Shown here: piece by piece, positions 8,309 through 16,174 of the stretch | Position numbering within the stretch: the stretch's first letter is position 1 | Layout of the letters: the number at the start of each line of letters is the position of its first letter | Source: DATDGX01 sp036521875 | Lineage (GTDB): Bacteria; Desulfobacterota; Binatia; Binatales; Binataceae | Length of the DNA: 48,148 nt | NCBI GenBank assembly: GCA_036521875.1 | Contig: DATDGX010000076.1 | Span: forward strand, 1-48,148 | Reading direction: 5' to 3' | Made by a program: the position numbers and the translations under genes | Notes under the pieces: generated by a model | Told to the model about the DNA's origin: nothing | The model's input: the letters and a program-made list of their open reading frames with translations, nothing else | Database searches by the model: none

Positions 8309-8821
8309 ATGGGGATAAAATTATCTCAGCGGACGCGCATTTTCCTCGTATTACTGCCTATATTCTTCGGGATCTTGTTGTATTCTCTTGAAAAAGTGAT
8401 TTCAGACAATACCGCCGAGGATCTCCATGTTTGGCTTCAGTTTCTGACAACCAACTGGCCAAATTGGCAGAAAGCTTTCGACCGCAGAAGTGTCTGGTTT
8501 GCGTCGGCTGTATCCATACGTTTTGCATTAGCGTATGCTCTTTTAAGTGGGGTATGGGTTACGTTTTCCCGCTTACTGACTTGGGAAAAGGAGCAAACGA
8601 TGCGGTATGCAGATGCTCTCCGATTTAGAGACCGAGCAATCGAATTGGAGATTCTTAATACGCTGCCCCCAGACAGACGTGATCAAGCTCGCGATCTAGT
8701 TCACAAGGCCATTGAGGACGGTTCGAAGGCATGGGAGGATAAGCATCTCCCTAATCTGGTTGGGCCCGAGCTTGCGAAGGAATTCGTTCGACGCTTACAC
8801 GAAGAACATATTGGGCGTTGA
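8309..8821 (+). CDS. Hypothetical two-helix membrane protein
   Basis: 170 residues. Two hydrophobic helices, about 11-31 and 61-86, are followed by a charged helical domain (residues 90-170, rich in Glu, Arg, Leu and Asp), probably cytoplasmic. The family is not recognised. The gene is visibly AT-richer than its neighbours, with AT-ending codons such as TTA, ATA and AAT that the surrounding genes avoid, which suggests recent acquisition. The ribosome site is weak. The TGA stop is followed, in the same frame, by 62 further codons that look coding (see 8828-9007), so the gene may be interrupted or followed by a coupled small gene. Confidence 0.55.
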   Translation: MGIKLSQRTRIFLVLLPIFFGILLYSLEKVISDNTAEDLHVWLQFLTTNWPNWQKAFDRRSVWFASAVSIRFALAYALLSGVWVTFSRLLTWEKEQTMRYADALRFRDRAIELEILNTLPPDRRDQARDLVHKAIEDGSKAWEDKHLPNLVGPELAKEFVRRLHEEHIGR

Positions 8822-8827
8822 GCTTGC

Positions 8828-9007
8828 GTGCCGCTGCCCGCATCTGACCAACATACTCTCGATGGAATACTTGACGATCTATCGAAAGTTAATCCTCCCG
8901 TAACACCGAACGTAAAGCGCCGCGTAATTCTGTCCTACGCGAGAACTCTCAAGCCTCCTCCAACGGAGGAAGCCATTGCAGAGTACTTGACAGCGAAGAG
9001 GCTCTAG
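8828..9007 (+). CDS. Possible in-frame continuation or coupled 59-residue protein
   Basis: Starting at a GTG three codons after the TGA at 8819-8821 and in the same frame, 59 codons run to a TAG at 9005-9007. The product has ordered, protein-like content: HTLDGILDDLSK, PPVTPNVKRRVILSYART and PPTEEAIAEYLTAKRL, suggesting a short helical protein. Either the upstream gene lost its C-terminus to a nonsense mutation, or this is a small, translationally coupled gene. There is no ribosome site of its own, which favours the first reading. The family is not recognised. Confidence 0.4.
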   Translation: MPLPASDQHTLDGILDDLSKVNPPVTPNVKRRVILSYARTLKPPPTEEAIAEYLTAKRL

Positions 9008-9298
9008 CTGGATTTCGTTCGCACCGGCTTGCCTTTTGCGTGCTCCCGCTTCGCTTTGCCTAACGCCATATCGATGCTGCCGATGAATAGTACCGCGCTG
9101 ATTCCCTCCTCCGATTGGCAGATCACATACTCGACCTGAAACCGCCGTGTATATTATCAGCCGCCGCTCTAGCGCTCTCCGGCCAAACTTTCGGCGAAGG
9201 GAAAGGGTAGCGCCGATCCGGAAGACCTTCTCGACGGTCTCATAGTTCCCCTGCGCCCAGCGCGGTCGCGAAGTAGATCGCGAGCGCGGCTCGTACAC
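9008..9298 (-). pseudogene. Frameshifted gene remnant, unknown family
   Basis: The minus strand carries two coding-looking halves in different frames. The 5' part (from about 9298) includes NYETVEKVFRIGATL and FGRRALERRLIIY. About 100 bases on, one frame over, FQVEYVICQSEEGISAVLF is followed by IGSIDMALGKAKREHA and a lysine-rich end with stop at about 9007. Joining them near 9160 would give one protein of about 95 residues. I do not recognise the family. It converges on, and meets, the end of the preceding plus-strand frame. Confidence 0.4.
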
Positions 9299-9304
9299 CT
9301 GCTT

Positions 9305-9754
9305 TCACGATCCGGGGCTGCGCTCCGCGTCGCTTTTGTAGCCGTTCAATGTTCCTCGCATCATCTCCGCATATTGGCGGTCGAGGAAGCTCATGCGAAA
9401 CAGAAAATCGCCGAGGCTTCCGAGATACCCGGGAAACCGGCCGCGATTGAGCTGGAACGCGTAGGTCCAGTGCACGTGGGTGCGGGCAGGGCCTGTCGCG
9501 CTATAGAGAAAGTCCCCGACGCCATACACGATGGGTCTCGCCTGCGCGGTCGTGTAGTTCCAGACGACGTAGCGGAAGTGATAGGCGCCCTTCGTTTGCT
9601 GGCGTTCGAGAACCTGTTCTTCCAGCGTAGAGCCATCGGTCAGGCAGGTAATCCGGCGCGTCCCGGGTTCGCCAAAGTCGGTTTTGCTCAGCGGGTAGGT
9701 CCCCGCAACGCCGGGTAGCGAATTCGGGCTGCGCTCTTCCTCGCTCTCGCGCAC
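9305..9754 (-). pseudogene. SRPBCC (polyketide cyclase-like) protein, N-terminally truncated, copy C
   Basis: 149 codons. The part from about residue 15 on reads like an SRPBCC helix-grip protein: LPGVAGTYPLSKTDFGEPG, TRRITCLTDGSTLEEQVLE, FRYVVWNYTTAQARPIVYG, VGDFLYSATGPARTHVHWTY and a C-terminal helix ending MMRGTLNGYK. The family binds hydrophobic small molecules in a central cavity. The first strand and helices that should precede PLPGV-like sequence are missing and are replaced by a charged stretch (RESEEERSPNS) without a ribosome site, so this is probably a 5'-truncated relic, although a short functional form cannot be excluded. Copies A and B are shorter pieces of the same gene. Confidence 0.65.
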
Positions 9755-9951
9755 GGAGCCGCCGACCTGGCGTCCACCTGCGCCCCGCGCATTCGAGAAG
9801 CAGATGAGTGCCCGCTCATTCGACGCGCGCGCGGCTGGCGGGCGTGCCGCGATGCGTGGTAACTAGCCGATAGAAGCGCGCGATGCGCTATCGCCAACGC
9901 GGGATGCGCGTTTGCACGCGCGTCGCGCCATCCTGCACAGGAGTTCGATTC

Positions 9952-10737
9952 ATGGCACTTCGACTCGAAAACAAAAATGCTCTGATCACCGGCGGGGCGA
10001 GCGGAATCGGCCGCGCGACCGCGATCCGCTTCGCGGAAGAGGGCGCCAACGTCTTCATCGCGGATCGCCACCTCGCCGCCGCGGAGGAAACCGCCGCGCA
10101 GGTTCGCAAGCTCGGCCGCAAATCGATCGCGCATCAGGTCGACACCAGCGTCGAGGCGCAGGTCGACGCGATGGTCGAGCGGATGGTCGCGGAGCTGGGC
10201 GGCGTCGATATCGTGGTCGCGGCCGCCGGGCTCTCGCACGCGCGCTATGGCGAGGAGGGCACGCCCGCGTTCGCTCCGCTCGCGGACAAGCCGTTCGCCG
10301 ACTGGAAGAAGGTGCTGAGCGTCAACCTGGACGGCGTGTTCCTCACCGACCGCGCGGTCGCGCGCGCAATGATCAAGGCGGGCAAGGGTGGCCGGATCAT
10401 CAACATCGCGTCGGCCGCCGCGCGCCTGCCTACTCCGGGCGTCGGGGAATACTCAGTGAGCAAGGCGGGCGTCTGGATGCTGACCAAGGTGCTCGCGGCC
10501 GAGCTGGCGACGCACAACATTACCGCCAATGCTATCGGCCCCGGCTTCATCCGGACGCCGATGACGGCGGGGCTCGAAGAGAGCCCGATCGCGGCGCAAC
10601 TGATGCAGCGCGTGCCGATGGGAAAAATTGGCGAGCCGCTCGACATCGCCAACACGGCGCTGTTCCTCGCCAGCGATGAGGCGCGCTACTACACCGGTTC
10701 GATTCTGCATCCCGACGGTGGCCTCTTGATGCAGTGA
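9952..10737 (+). CDS. SDR-family oxidoreductase
   Basis: 261 residues, a classical short-chain dehydrogenase/reductase. The Rossmann signature TGGASGIG is at 13-20, the NNAG-equivalent is AAAG at about 90-93, and the catalytic set is Ser154, Tyr167 and Lys171 (YSVSK). The PG motif near GPGFIRTPM and the C-terminal PDGG are family-typical. Asp38 after the second strand (FIADR) suggests NAD(H) preference. The ATG at 9952 is preceded by CAGGAG; the longer frame upstream is not SDR-like. The substrate is not predictable. Its stop overlaps the start of the PKD-domain gene, so the two are probably co-transcribed. Confidence 0.92.
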   Translation: MALRLENKNALITGGASGIGRATAIRFAEEGANVFIADRHLAAAEETAAQVRKLGRKSIAHQVDTSVEAQVDAMVERMVAELGGVDIVVAAAGLSHARYGEEGTPAFAPLADKPFADWKKVLSVNLDGVFLTDRAVARAMIKAGKGGRIINIASAAARLPTPGVGEYSVSKAGVWMLTKVLAAELATHNITANAIGPGFIRTPMTAGLEESPIAAQLMQRVPMGKIGEPLDIANTALFLASDEARYYTGSILHPDGGLLMQ

Positions 10738-11201
10738 TGATACGGACTCGCGCAATGCCGCGATTCGCAAAGGCCGCGGTGGTTGTCGTCACGGCAGCGC
10801 TCGCGATCGCATCGGTGTCGATGCGCGGCGTCGCGCGCTCACAGGAGATGCCGATGGAGCCCGCCGCGACGCCGACCGAGCCGGGCGCTCCCGAAGCGGC
10901 GCCGACGATCGCGGCGATACCGCTGCCGCGGATGCCGCAAATCGGGCTCCAGGTGCTGCCCGGTTACGGCATCGCGCCGCTCACGGTTGGGTTCATCATC
11001 TCGATGCCGGATCCGTCGATCGAGTTTGAATCGTTCCGATGGGACTTCGGCGACGGCCAGGTCTCGCTGCTGCCGCCGCAGATGCTGTTCCACACCTACG
11101 CGAACCCAGGCAGCTATGTCGTGACGCTGACGGCAACTTCAACCAACGGCTTGTCAGCGAGCGCGATCGGAGGAGTTATCGTGCGGCCTAGCGCTCAGTA
11201 A
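10737..11201 (+). CDS. Exported protein with PKD domain
   Basis: 154 residues from the ATG that shares one base with the preceding stop (a GTG at 10734 is the alternative). A signal peptide with a basic start and the core AVVVVTAALAIASVS spans residues 1-35. A Pro/Ala/Glu-rich linker reaches about residue 60, and a single PKD-type beta-sandwich follows, shown by FRWDFGDGQ, HTYANPGSYVVTLTAT and a final strand. PKD domains mediate surface protein-protein or glycan contacts and have no catalytic role. A single domain on a short secreted protein is unusual but not unique. Why it is coupled to an SDR gene is unclear. Confidence 0.8.
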   Translation: MIRTRAMPRFAKAAVVVVTAALAIASVSMRGVARSQEMPMEPAATPTEPGAPEAAPTIAAIPLPRMPQIGLQVLPGYGIAPLTVGFIISMPDPSIEFESFRWDFGDGQVSLLPPQMLFHTYANPGSYVVTLTATSTNGLSASAIGGVIVRPSAQ

Positions 11202-11224
11202 GTATTACACATGCTACGCAGTGT

Positions 11225-11914
11225 TTAATCCTCCAGCAGCTTGATCTTGCCGCTCTCGAGGTCGTAGATACCGCCAACGATTTTTAGCTCGCCGCTATTG
11301 ACCATCGCGGACAGCTCCGCCGACTGACTCAGGTTCTGGACGACCAACTTCACGTTTTCGCGGACCGTGTTGTCAACCTGGTCGCCCTGCATTTTTTTGG
11401 CAGCCGCCACCGCCGGCTTCAATTCGCTCAGCATCGGACCGACGTCGCCGGGCTCGTCGTGCCCTAAGACCGCAGCTATCACGGCCCCGCATCGCGTGTG
11501 TCCCAGGATCATGATGAGGCGCACGCCGAGGTGCGTCACCGCATAGTCGAGAGTCTCGATCACCACCTGATCGGCGACGTTGCCCGCGACCCTGGCCACG
11601 AACAGATCGCCAAGCCCGCGATCGAACAGGATCTCGGGGGGCGTACGCGAGTCGGAGCAGGCGAGAATCGCGGCGAGCGGATGCTGCCCTTTGACGAGTT
11701 CCTCCCGGCGGGCCGGCGTCTGAAGGGGATGCTCCATCTTGCTCGCCCTGAACCGTTCGTTGCCCTCAAGCAGCAACCTGAGCGCCTGTTTGGCGTCGAC
11801 TCGGGCCGCGGCAGCCGGCGCCGCTGCGCGGACGGCAGTCGCGGAGAGGGCGGTCATCATTGCCATCGTGGCTATCGAGACAATCGTGGCTATCGCCAGG
11901 GGTTTTCGAAGCAT
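11225..11914 (-). CDS. Exported beta-class carbonic anhydrase
   Basis: 229 residues. Residues 1-30 are a signal peptide ending in an AxA-type site (TAVRAAA). The beta-CA zinc site is complete: ACSDSR with Cys86, Asp88 and Arg90, then GHTRCG with His139 and Cys142. The enzyme interconverts CO2 and bicarbonate and by its signal should act in the periplasm, where bacterial anhydrases are more often alpha-class. It converges on the PKD gene and diverges from the lipoprotein gene with about 140 bases between starts, a likely two-way promoter region. The start is supported by AGGAAA-type purines (GCGAGGAAAAGGAAACGCG) just upstream. Confidence 0.92.
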   Translation of the reverse strand: MLRKPLAIATIVSIATMAMMTALSATAVRAAAPAAAARVDAKQALRLLLEGNERFRASKMEHPLQTPARREELVKGQHPLAAILACSDSRTPPEILFDRGLGDLFVARVAGNVADQVVIETLDYAVTHLGVRLIMILGHTRCGAVIAAVLGHDEPGDVGPMLSELKPAVAAAKKMQGDQVDNTVRENVKLVVQNLSQSAELSAMVNSGELKIVGGIYDLESGKIKLLED

Positions 11915-12056
11915 CGCGTTTCCTTTTCCTCGCAGTTGATTCGACCGCGTGAGAACTTAGCAGACCGGCCCTCCGATAGCATCGGCACGCGATCCACCGC
12001 GAGCCGCTCGCAGAGCGCCATTGACAGTTCTGCGTCGCACGCGAGTAATAAACGCA

Positions 12057-12548
12057 ATGCGCATTGTACGCCGAACTATCTCCATCGCGATCGCGACGCG
12101 CGGACTGGTGATGATGCTGGCGAGCCTCGTGCTCCTCTCGGGATGCCTGCAGTCGGCGATCGACGAGAACAAGCAGCAGATCGATCAGCAGCAGAAGCAA
12201 ATCGACAGCCTGCAGCAGCAGCTCAACGCGCTCAGCGTGCCGCAATACACTCCCGCACCGGGCAGCGGATGCGACAAGGAGGTGATGGCGACGGCGACCA
12301 GGCGCGGCGGCGATAGATTCGCGGCCGGCGACGTCGGGCGAGCGCTTGGCTACTATCAGGACGCGCTGACGGCGTGTCCGGGGAATCCGCAGGCGGAAGT
12401 GAATCTCGCGCGCACCTACGAGGCGATGGGGAATCGTGCCGCCGCGACGCAGCACTACCAGAACGCCGCGAACAGCTCCGACCCCTCGCAGAAAAGCGCC
12501 GAGGACGAGGCGCGCGCCGCACTCGCGCACGGCAGCGTGGCGAAGTGA
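12057..12548 (+). CDS. TPR-containing lipoprotein
   Basis: 163 residues from ATG 12057 (12111 is an alternative with a shorter signal). A lipobox LLSGC puts the acylated Cys at position 30. The mature protein begins with a Gln/Lys-rich coiled coil (DENKQQIDQQQKQIDSLQQQ) and then a tetratricopeptide pair (AGDVGRALGYYQDALTACP, AEVNLARTYEAMGNRAAATQ). The layout resembles small CpoB/YbgF-like envelope lipoproteins that bridge partners; the exact role is unknown. The absence of Asp at the second mature position favours outer-membrane sorting. No ribosome site is clear at either ATG. Confidence 0.8.
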   Translation: MRIVRRTISIAIATRGLVMMLASLVLLSGCLQSAIDENKQQIDQQQKQIDSLQQQLNALSVPQYTPAPGSGCDKEVMATATRRGGDRFAAGDVGRALGYYQDALTACPGNPQAEVNLARTYEAMGNRAAATQHYQNAANSSDPSQKSAEDEARAALAHGSVAK

Positions 12549-12610
12549 CGGCCCGCCCCGCTCCTGTGACGCGCCAACTGGTGACAGCTTTACCGCGAGG
12601 TTAGATTTGA

Positions 12611-13366
12611 TTCGTCTCTCAGTTCCGCAGCGCCGACGGCCGCGCGCTCGCCGCCGCAAACCTCGAGCGGCACGGCGCCGAAGCGCTGGTCGTAATCGGC
12701 GGTGAGGGCGCGCTTAAGGGCGCGGTGATATTCAGCCGCTAGACCGGAGTGCGCACCGTGGCGGTTCCCGCCTCGATCGACAACGACGTCCCCGGCACCG
12801 ACTACGCCATCGGCTTCGACACCGCGGTTAACACCGCGTTGGAGGCGGTCGATCGCATCCGCGATACAGTGTTCGCGCACGACCGGCTGTTCTTCGTCGG
12901 GCGATGGGCCGCGACTCGGGATTTATCGCTCATTGGAGGTCGCGCTCGGCGGCGGCGCCGAGGCGGTTATCGTCCCGGAATTTCCGTGCAGCATCGACGA
13001 CCTCTGCCGGCGCATCGCGGAGAGCCAGGCGCGCGGCAAACGCTCCTCGATAATCGAGATCTCGGAAGGACCCCGCACCGGCGGCGCGATTCCGATCGCC
13101 GCTCTCGTCAGCGCGCGCCTCAACATGCCCGCGCGGACCGTTGTGCTCGGCCACATCCAGCGCGGCGGCGCGCTACCGCCCGCGACCGCCTGCTCGCGAG
13201 CCGGATGGGCGCTGAGGCGGTACGCGCGATCCTCGACGATTCGCCCTCGGTGCTGATCGGCGAGGAGCGCGGCGCGATCGTGCGCGTGCCGCTCAAGTCC
13301 GTCGCCGACCAGGCGCGCCTGCTCGACCCCTCGCTAATCGAGCTGGTCGACAAGCTCTCCGTCTAG
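12611..13366 (+). pseudogene. pfkA: 6-phosphofructokinase pseudogene
   Basis: Three frames together spell much of an ATP-PFK. The first segment reads LVVIGGEGALKGA (normal GGDGS). A TAG at 12740-12742 breaks it, and the same frame goes on with VAVPASIDNDV (normal TIDND) and YAIGFDTAVNTALEAVDRI. Near 12910-12930 the frame shifts to EVALGGGAEAVIVPEFP and TVVLGHIQRGG. Near 13175-13190 it shifts back to DRLLASRMGAEAVRAILDD and ends ELVDKLSV. The first ~70 residues, including the GGDCPG-type ATP loop, are absent because a TGA at 12608 closes the frame. With one nonsense codon, two frameshifts and a lost start, this gene cannot make an enzyme. Confidence 0.9.
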
Positions 13367-13487
13367 CGCCGGCCTCGACAGGGCGCGCGCGTCCGCGCAA
13401 AATCCACCGCTGCATTCCGTCCGTACCTACGATTGGGCGCGTCAACCTGCCCCGCGAGGGTTCGAAATCGGCCTTCGCCAAAAATTT

Positions 13488-14075
13488 GTGCGTCAAACGC
13501 TGCCAATCGGGAACCAACTCATTACCGCGAGGGTTGACAAGGCGGGGAATGATCTCATCGCTGTTGATGAGGGCCTGACAGAGGGCTGGTGGCATGCCTC
13601 CCGGGCTGAAACTTCCCGGCGGACTTTGGAGATGCGGCCGAACGGAGTTTTTGACTCGCCGGCAGACGGCGTAATCGGGATTCATCAAATTCTTCCGTGC
13701 CAATATTTTGACCTCTCGGGCGGCCATCGTCTGACCGGCGAGCAGCGCCTGATGCTCGCGATGCTCGCCGACGCCATCAACGTCTATCAGCAGGGCGTGC
13801 TGTCGCGATCGACGCGCAAGCGCCTGCTCTACATCGATGCCGAGCGCTGGATTCTCTCGGGAACCACCAACCATCACGCCTTCAGCTTCGACACGGTTTG
13901 CGACGCGCTCGCGATAAACCCCGCCGTCCTGCGGCGGCGGATGCTCGCCTGGAAGCACGAGGTCCAGCGCGATGTCGAGATTCGCGCCACCCCGCATCTG
14001 CGGCTCAAGATCACGCCGCGCTCGAAGCATCTGAGCCAGCGTCGTCGCGCTCGCATCGCCGTCCCAGCCTACTAG
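13488..14075 (+). CDS. Conserved-type hypothetical protein, start uncertain
   Basis: Up to 195 residues from a GTG at 13488; an ATG at 13632 would give 147, and neither has a well-spaced ribosome site. The part from about residue 80 looks like a compact helical domain: RLTGEQRLMLAMLADAI, then KRLLYIDAERWILSG, FSFDTVCDALAINP and LRRRMLAWKHE. The pattern (helices, an aromatic-acidic ERW, then a winged-helix-like pair) resembles small uncharacterised proteins seen in deltaproteobacteria-like genomes, but I cannot name the family. The first ~70 residues may not be translated. It could bind nucleic acid; that is a guess from helix pattern and basic charge. Confidence 0.5.
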   Translation: MRQTLPIGNQLITARVDKAGNDLIAVDEGLTEGWWHASRAETSRRTLEMRPNGVFDSPADGVIGIHQILPCQYFDLSGGHRLTGEQRLMLAMLADAINVYQQGVLSRSTRKRLLYIDAERWILSGTTNHHAFSFDTVCDALAINPAVLRRRMLAWKHEVQRDVEIRATPHLRLKITPRSKHLSQRRRARIAVPAY

Positions 14076-14260
14076 CCGGCTGACTCCCGTCGGCCGCTTT
14101 CGAGCGGTCGTTCCTTTTCGCGATTCTCTCACTATCCCTCTCGCCATCTCGGTCCAAGCGTGCGATATTTCCGGCACCTGAGAACGCGGCGCGTCGCGCG
14201 CGACCAATCGGCGCAGGCGAACTTGCCGCGCGGCGTCTAATCGAGGAGGAACCCCAGACC

Positions 14261-15037
14261 GTGAAGGATCCATTCAGTGTCGAAGGCAAGGTTACGATCG
14301 TAACCGGCGGCGGAACCGGTATCGGCGAGTCGATTGCGCGCGAATTTGCGGCGCGCGGCGCTCCGGTGCTGATCGCAAGCCGCAGCACCGAGCATCTTGA
14401 GCCGGTGCGCGACTCGATTCGCAAGGCCGGCGGCAAATGCGAGATGGCGGTGGTCGACGTGCGCGACGCCGCCCAGTGCGACGCGATGGTCGCGGAGGCA
14501 GTCAAGCATTTTGGCCGCCTCGACGTGCTGATCAACAATCACGGCGCCAGCATCACGACGCCGACCCTCAATCTGTCCGCCAACGGATGGCGCGCGGTGG
14601 TCGGGATCAACCTCGACGGCGTGTTCCTGTGCTCGAAAGCGGCGGCGCGCCAATTCATCGCGGCTAAGACTCCAGGCTCGATTATCAACATCTCGTCGAC
14701 CGCGGGCGTTCATGGGTCACCCACGATGCTGCCCTATGGCGCGGCGAAGGCGGGAGTCATCAACCTGACGATGTCGCATTCCGGCGAATGGGGCGAGCAC
14801 GGTATCCGCGTCAACTGCATCGCGCCCGGACCGATCGACACCGAGGGCGCCGCGCCGCGCGTATGGCCGAATCCGGCGGTGAAGGAGGCGGTCCGGCGCT
14901 CGCGCGCGCTGCAGCGCTTCGGACGCATCGAGGAGATTGCGTACCCATGCATCTTCCTGGCCTCAGACGCTTCCAGCTATGTGACCGGCGCGCTGCTGAT
15001 CGTCGACGGCGGCACGTCTCCACGCGCGATCGCGTAG
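14261..15037 (+). CDS. SDR-family oxidoreductase
   Basis: 258 residues from a GTG preceded by GAGGAGG. Classical SDR: TGGGTGIG at 15-22, NNHG at 92-95 (NNAG variant), Ser145/146, Tyr159 and Lys163 in YGAAK, a PGP motif, and a C-terminal VDGG. Arg41 and nearby Ser after the second strand (IASRS) suggest NADP(H). It is a different enzyme from the SDR at 9952. Downstream VOC and MaoC genes on the same strand make a lipid or xenobiotic acyl-chain role plausible, but the gaps (70-200 bases) do not prove one operon. Confidence 0.92.
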   Translation: MKDPFSVEGKVTIVTGGGTGIGESIAREFAARGAPVLIASRSTEHLEPVRDSIRKAGGKCEMAVVDVRDAAQCDAMVAEAVKHFGRLDVLINNHGASITTPTLNLSANGWRAVVGINLDGVFLCSKAAARQFIAAKTPGSIINISSTAGVHGSPTMLPYGAAKAGVINLTMSHSGEWGEHGIRVNCIAPGPIDTEGAAPRVWPNPAVKEAVRRSRALQRFGRIEEIAYPCIFLASDASSYVTGALLIVDGGTSPRAIA

Positions 15038-15107
15038 GCCGACCGTAACCTTTCGACGTCCCGGCGGTTTACTCAGTACGAATGGAGCACGCCGAGGAGA
15101 AAGCGGG

Positions 15108-15515
15108 ATGGCGATCCAGGAAAAAACCGCGCCCGCCGAAAAGAAACACATCCGTCACGGTATCGGCAGCGTCCGGCCGTATCTGTACGGTCATCTCGAT
15201 CTGCTCGAGTTCGTGAGGCAGGCGTTCGGCGCGGTGGAATTGGAGCGTCTCAAGGTTGGCGCTAACGGGTTCCACGTCGAGGCGAAGATCGGCGACTCCA
15301 TGATCGTGATGGAAGCCGGTGAACCGCCGCCCGCTGGCGGCACGCGCGCCTCGATCTATGTCTATGTCGAGGACGTGGACGCGGCCTATGCGCGCGCAAT
15401 CCGGGCCGGCGCGACTTCGATTGCTGAGCCGGCCGACAAGCCTTACCAGGAGCGCGGCGCCGGCGTGAAGGATTCGTTCGGAAATACCTGGTGGATCGCA
15501 ACCTACACTGGATAA
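15108..15515 (+). CDS. VOC-superfamily (PhnB/glyoxalase-like) protein
   Basis: 135 residues from an ATG with GAGGAG about nine bases upstream. Two beta-alpha-beta-beta-beta modules are visible: the first ends in DSMIVMEAG and the second holds IYVYVEDVDAAYARAIRAG and the closing FGNTWWIATY. This is the layout of PhnB/YnfB-like VOC proteins, which are often catalytically uncharacterised or act in small-molecule resistance. Metal ligands cannot be assigned safely because the first-module His/Glu positions are not standard. It lies on the same strand as the SDR gene upstream. Confidence 0.8.
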   Translation: MAIQEKTAPAEKKHIRHGIGSVRPYLYGHLDLLEFVRQAFGAVELERLKVGANGFHVEAKIGDSMIVMEAGEPPPAGGTRASIYVYVEDVDAAYARAIRAGATSIAEPADKPYQERGAGVKDSFGNTWWIATYTG

Positions 15516-15715
15516 ACTGAATCGCGACGGCTTGATTCTCGACTGCGCGACACCAGCTCGCGCGGGCCTTTCGATTTTTCACTACCGCAATCCGAATTTC
15601 GGACCGCCGCGCCGATGCGCTTCGCGCTTGTGGCGTCCGCGCGGGTCGTGGTACGGCATTCGGGACCGTACGTCGCACGAAATTCGGATGCGTTCCGTCA
15701 TTGAGAGGAAATTAG

Positions 15716-16174
15716 ATGGCCGACAAAAGCATCGTCGGACAGAAGGGCAAGCCCTTTTCGATGCCGATTGAATGGAGCAAAGTGCGCGAGTTCGCCCGCG
15801 CGATCAAAGATCCGAATCCGCTCTACTTCGACCCCGAGCTGGCGAAGAAAGAGGTGGGCGGAATTCCGGTCCCAGTCACCTTTCTGCAGACTAGCGCATT
15901 CTGGCAGACCGCCGAGTCGGGTCCTGGAATGGGCGGCTTCGATATCCGCCGCATCCTTCATGGCGAGCAGGAGTTCGAGCTCCTCAAGCCGATCCTGGTC
16001 GGCGACACTCTGACCGGGGTTGGACGCGTCGCGGACCTCTACGAGAAAGAGGGCGGCCGCGGCGGCAAGATGACTTTCATGGTGATGGAGACCGAGTACA
16101 CCAATCAGCGCGGCGAGAAAGTCGCGATCGCGCGCTCGACGCTGATCGAAACCGGCCAGGCGGTCAAGAGCTGA
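15716..16174 (+). CDS. MaoC-like dehydratase subunit (HadA/HadC-like)
   Basis: 152 residues with ATTGAGAGGAAATTAG before the ATG. The hot-dog fold of the N-terminal FAS1-like dehydratase family is indicated by REFARAIKDPNPLYFD near the start, then PVTFLQTSAFW and EFELLKPILVGDTL. It lacks the catalytic ASGD..PLH motif, as expected of the non-catalytic partner in HadAB/HadBC-type (R)-3-hydroxyacyl dehydratases. The next gene supplies that motif, so the two products probably form a heterodimer that hydrates or dehydrates enoyl thioesters. The stop codon is contained in a short tandem repeat. Confidence 0.85.
   Translation: MADKSIVGQKGKPFSMPIEWSKVREFARAIKDPNPLYFDPELAKKEVGGIPVPVTFLQTSAFWQTAESGPGMGGFDIRRILHGEQEFELLKPILVGDTLTGVGRVADLYEKEGGRGGKMTFMVMETEYTNQRGEKVAIARSTLIETGQAVKS

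Noticed and set aside
8820..8822. TGA read as selenocysteine
   Set aside because: No SECIS-like hairpin was noticed after it, and the protein shows no redox motif; nonsense mutation or a separate small gene is simpler.
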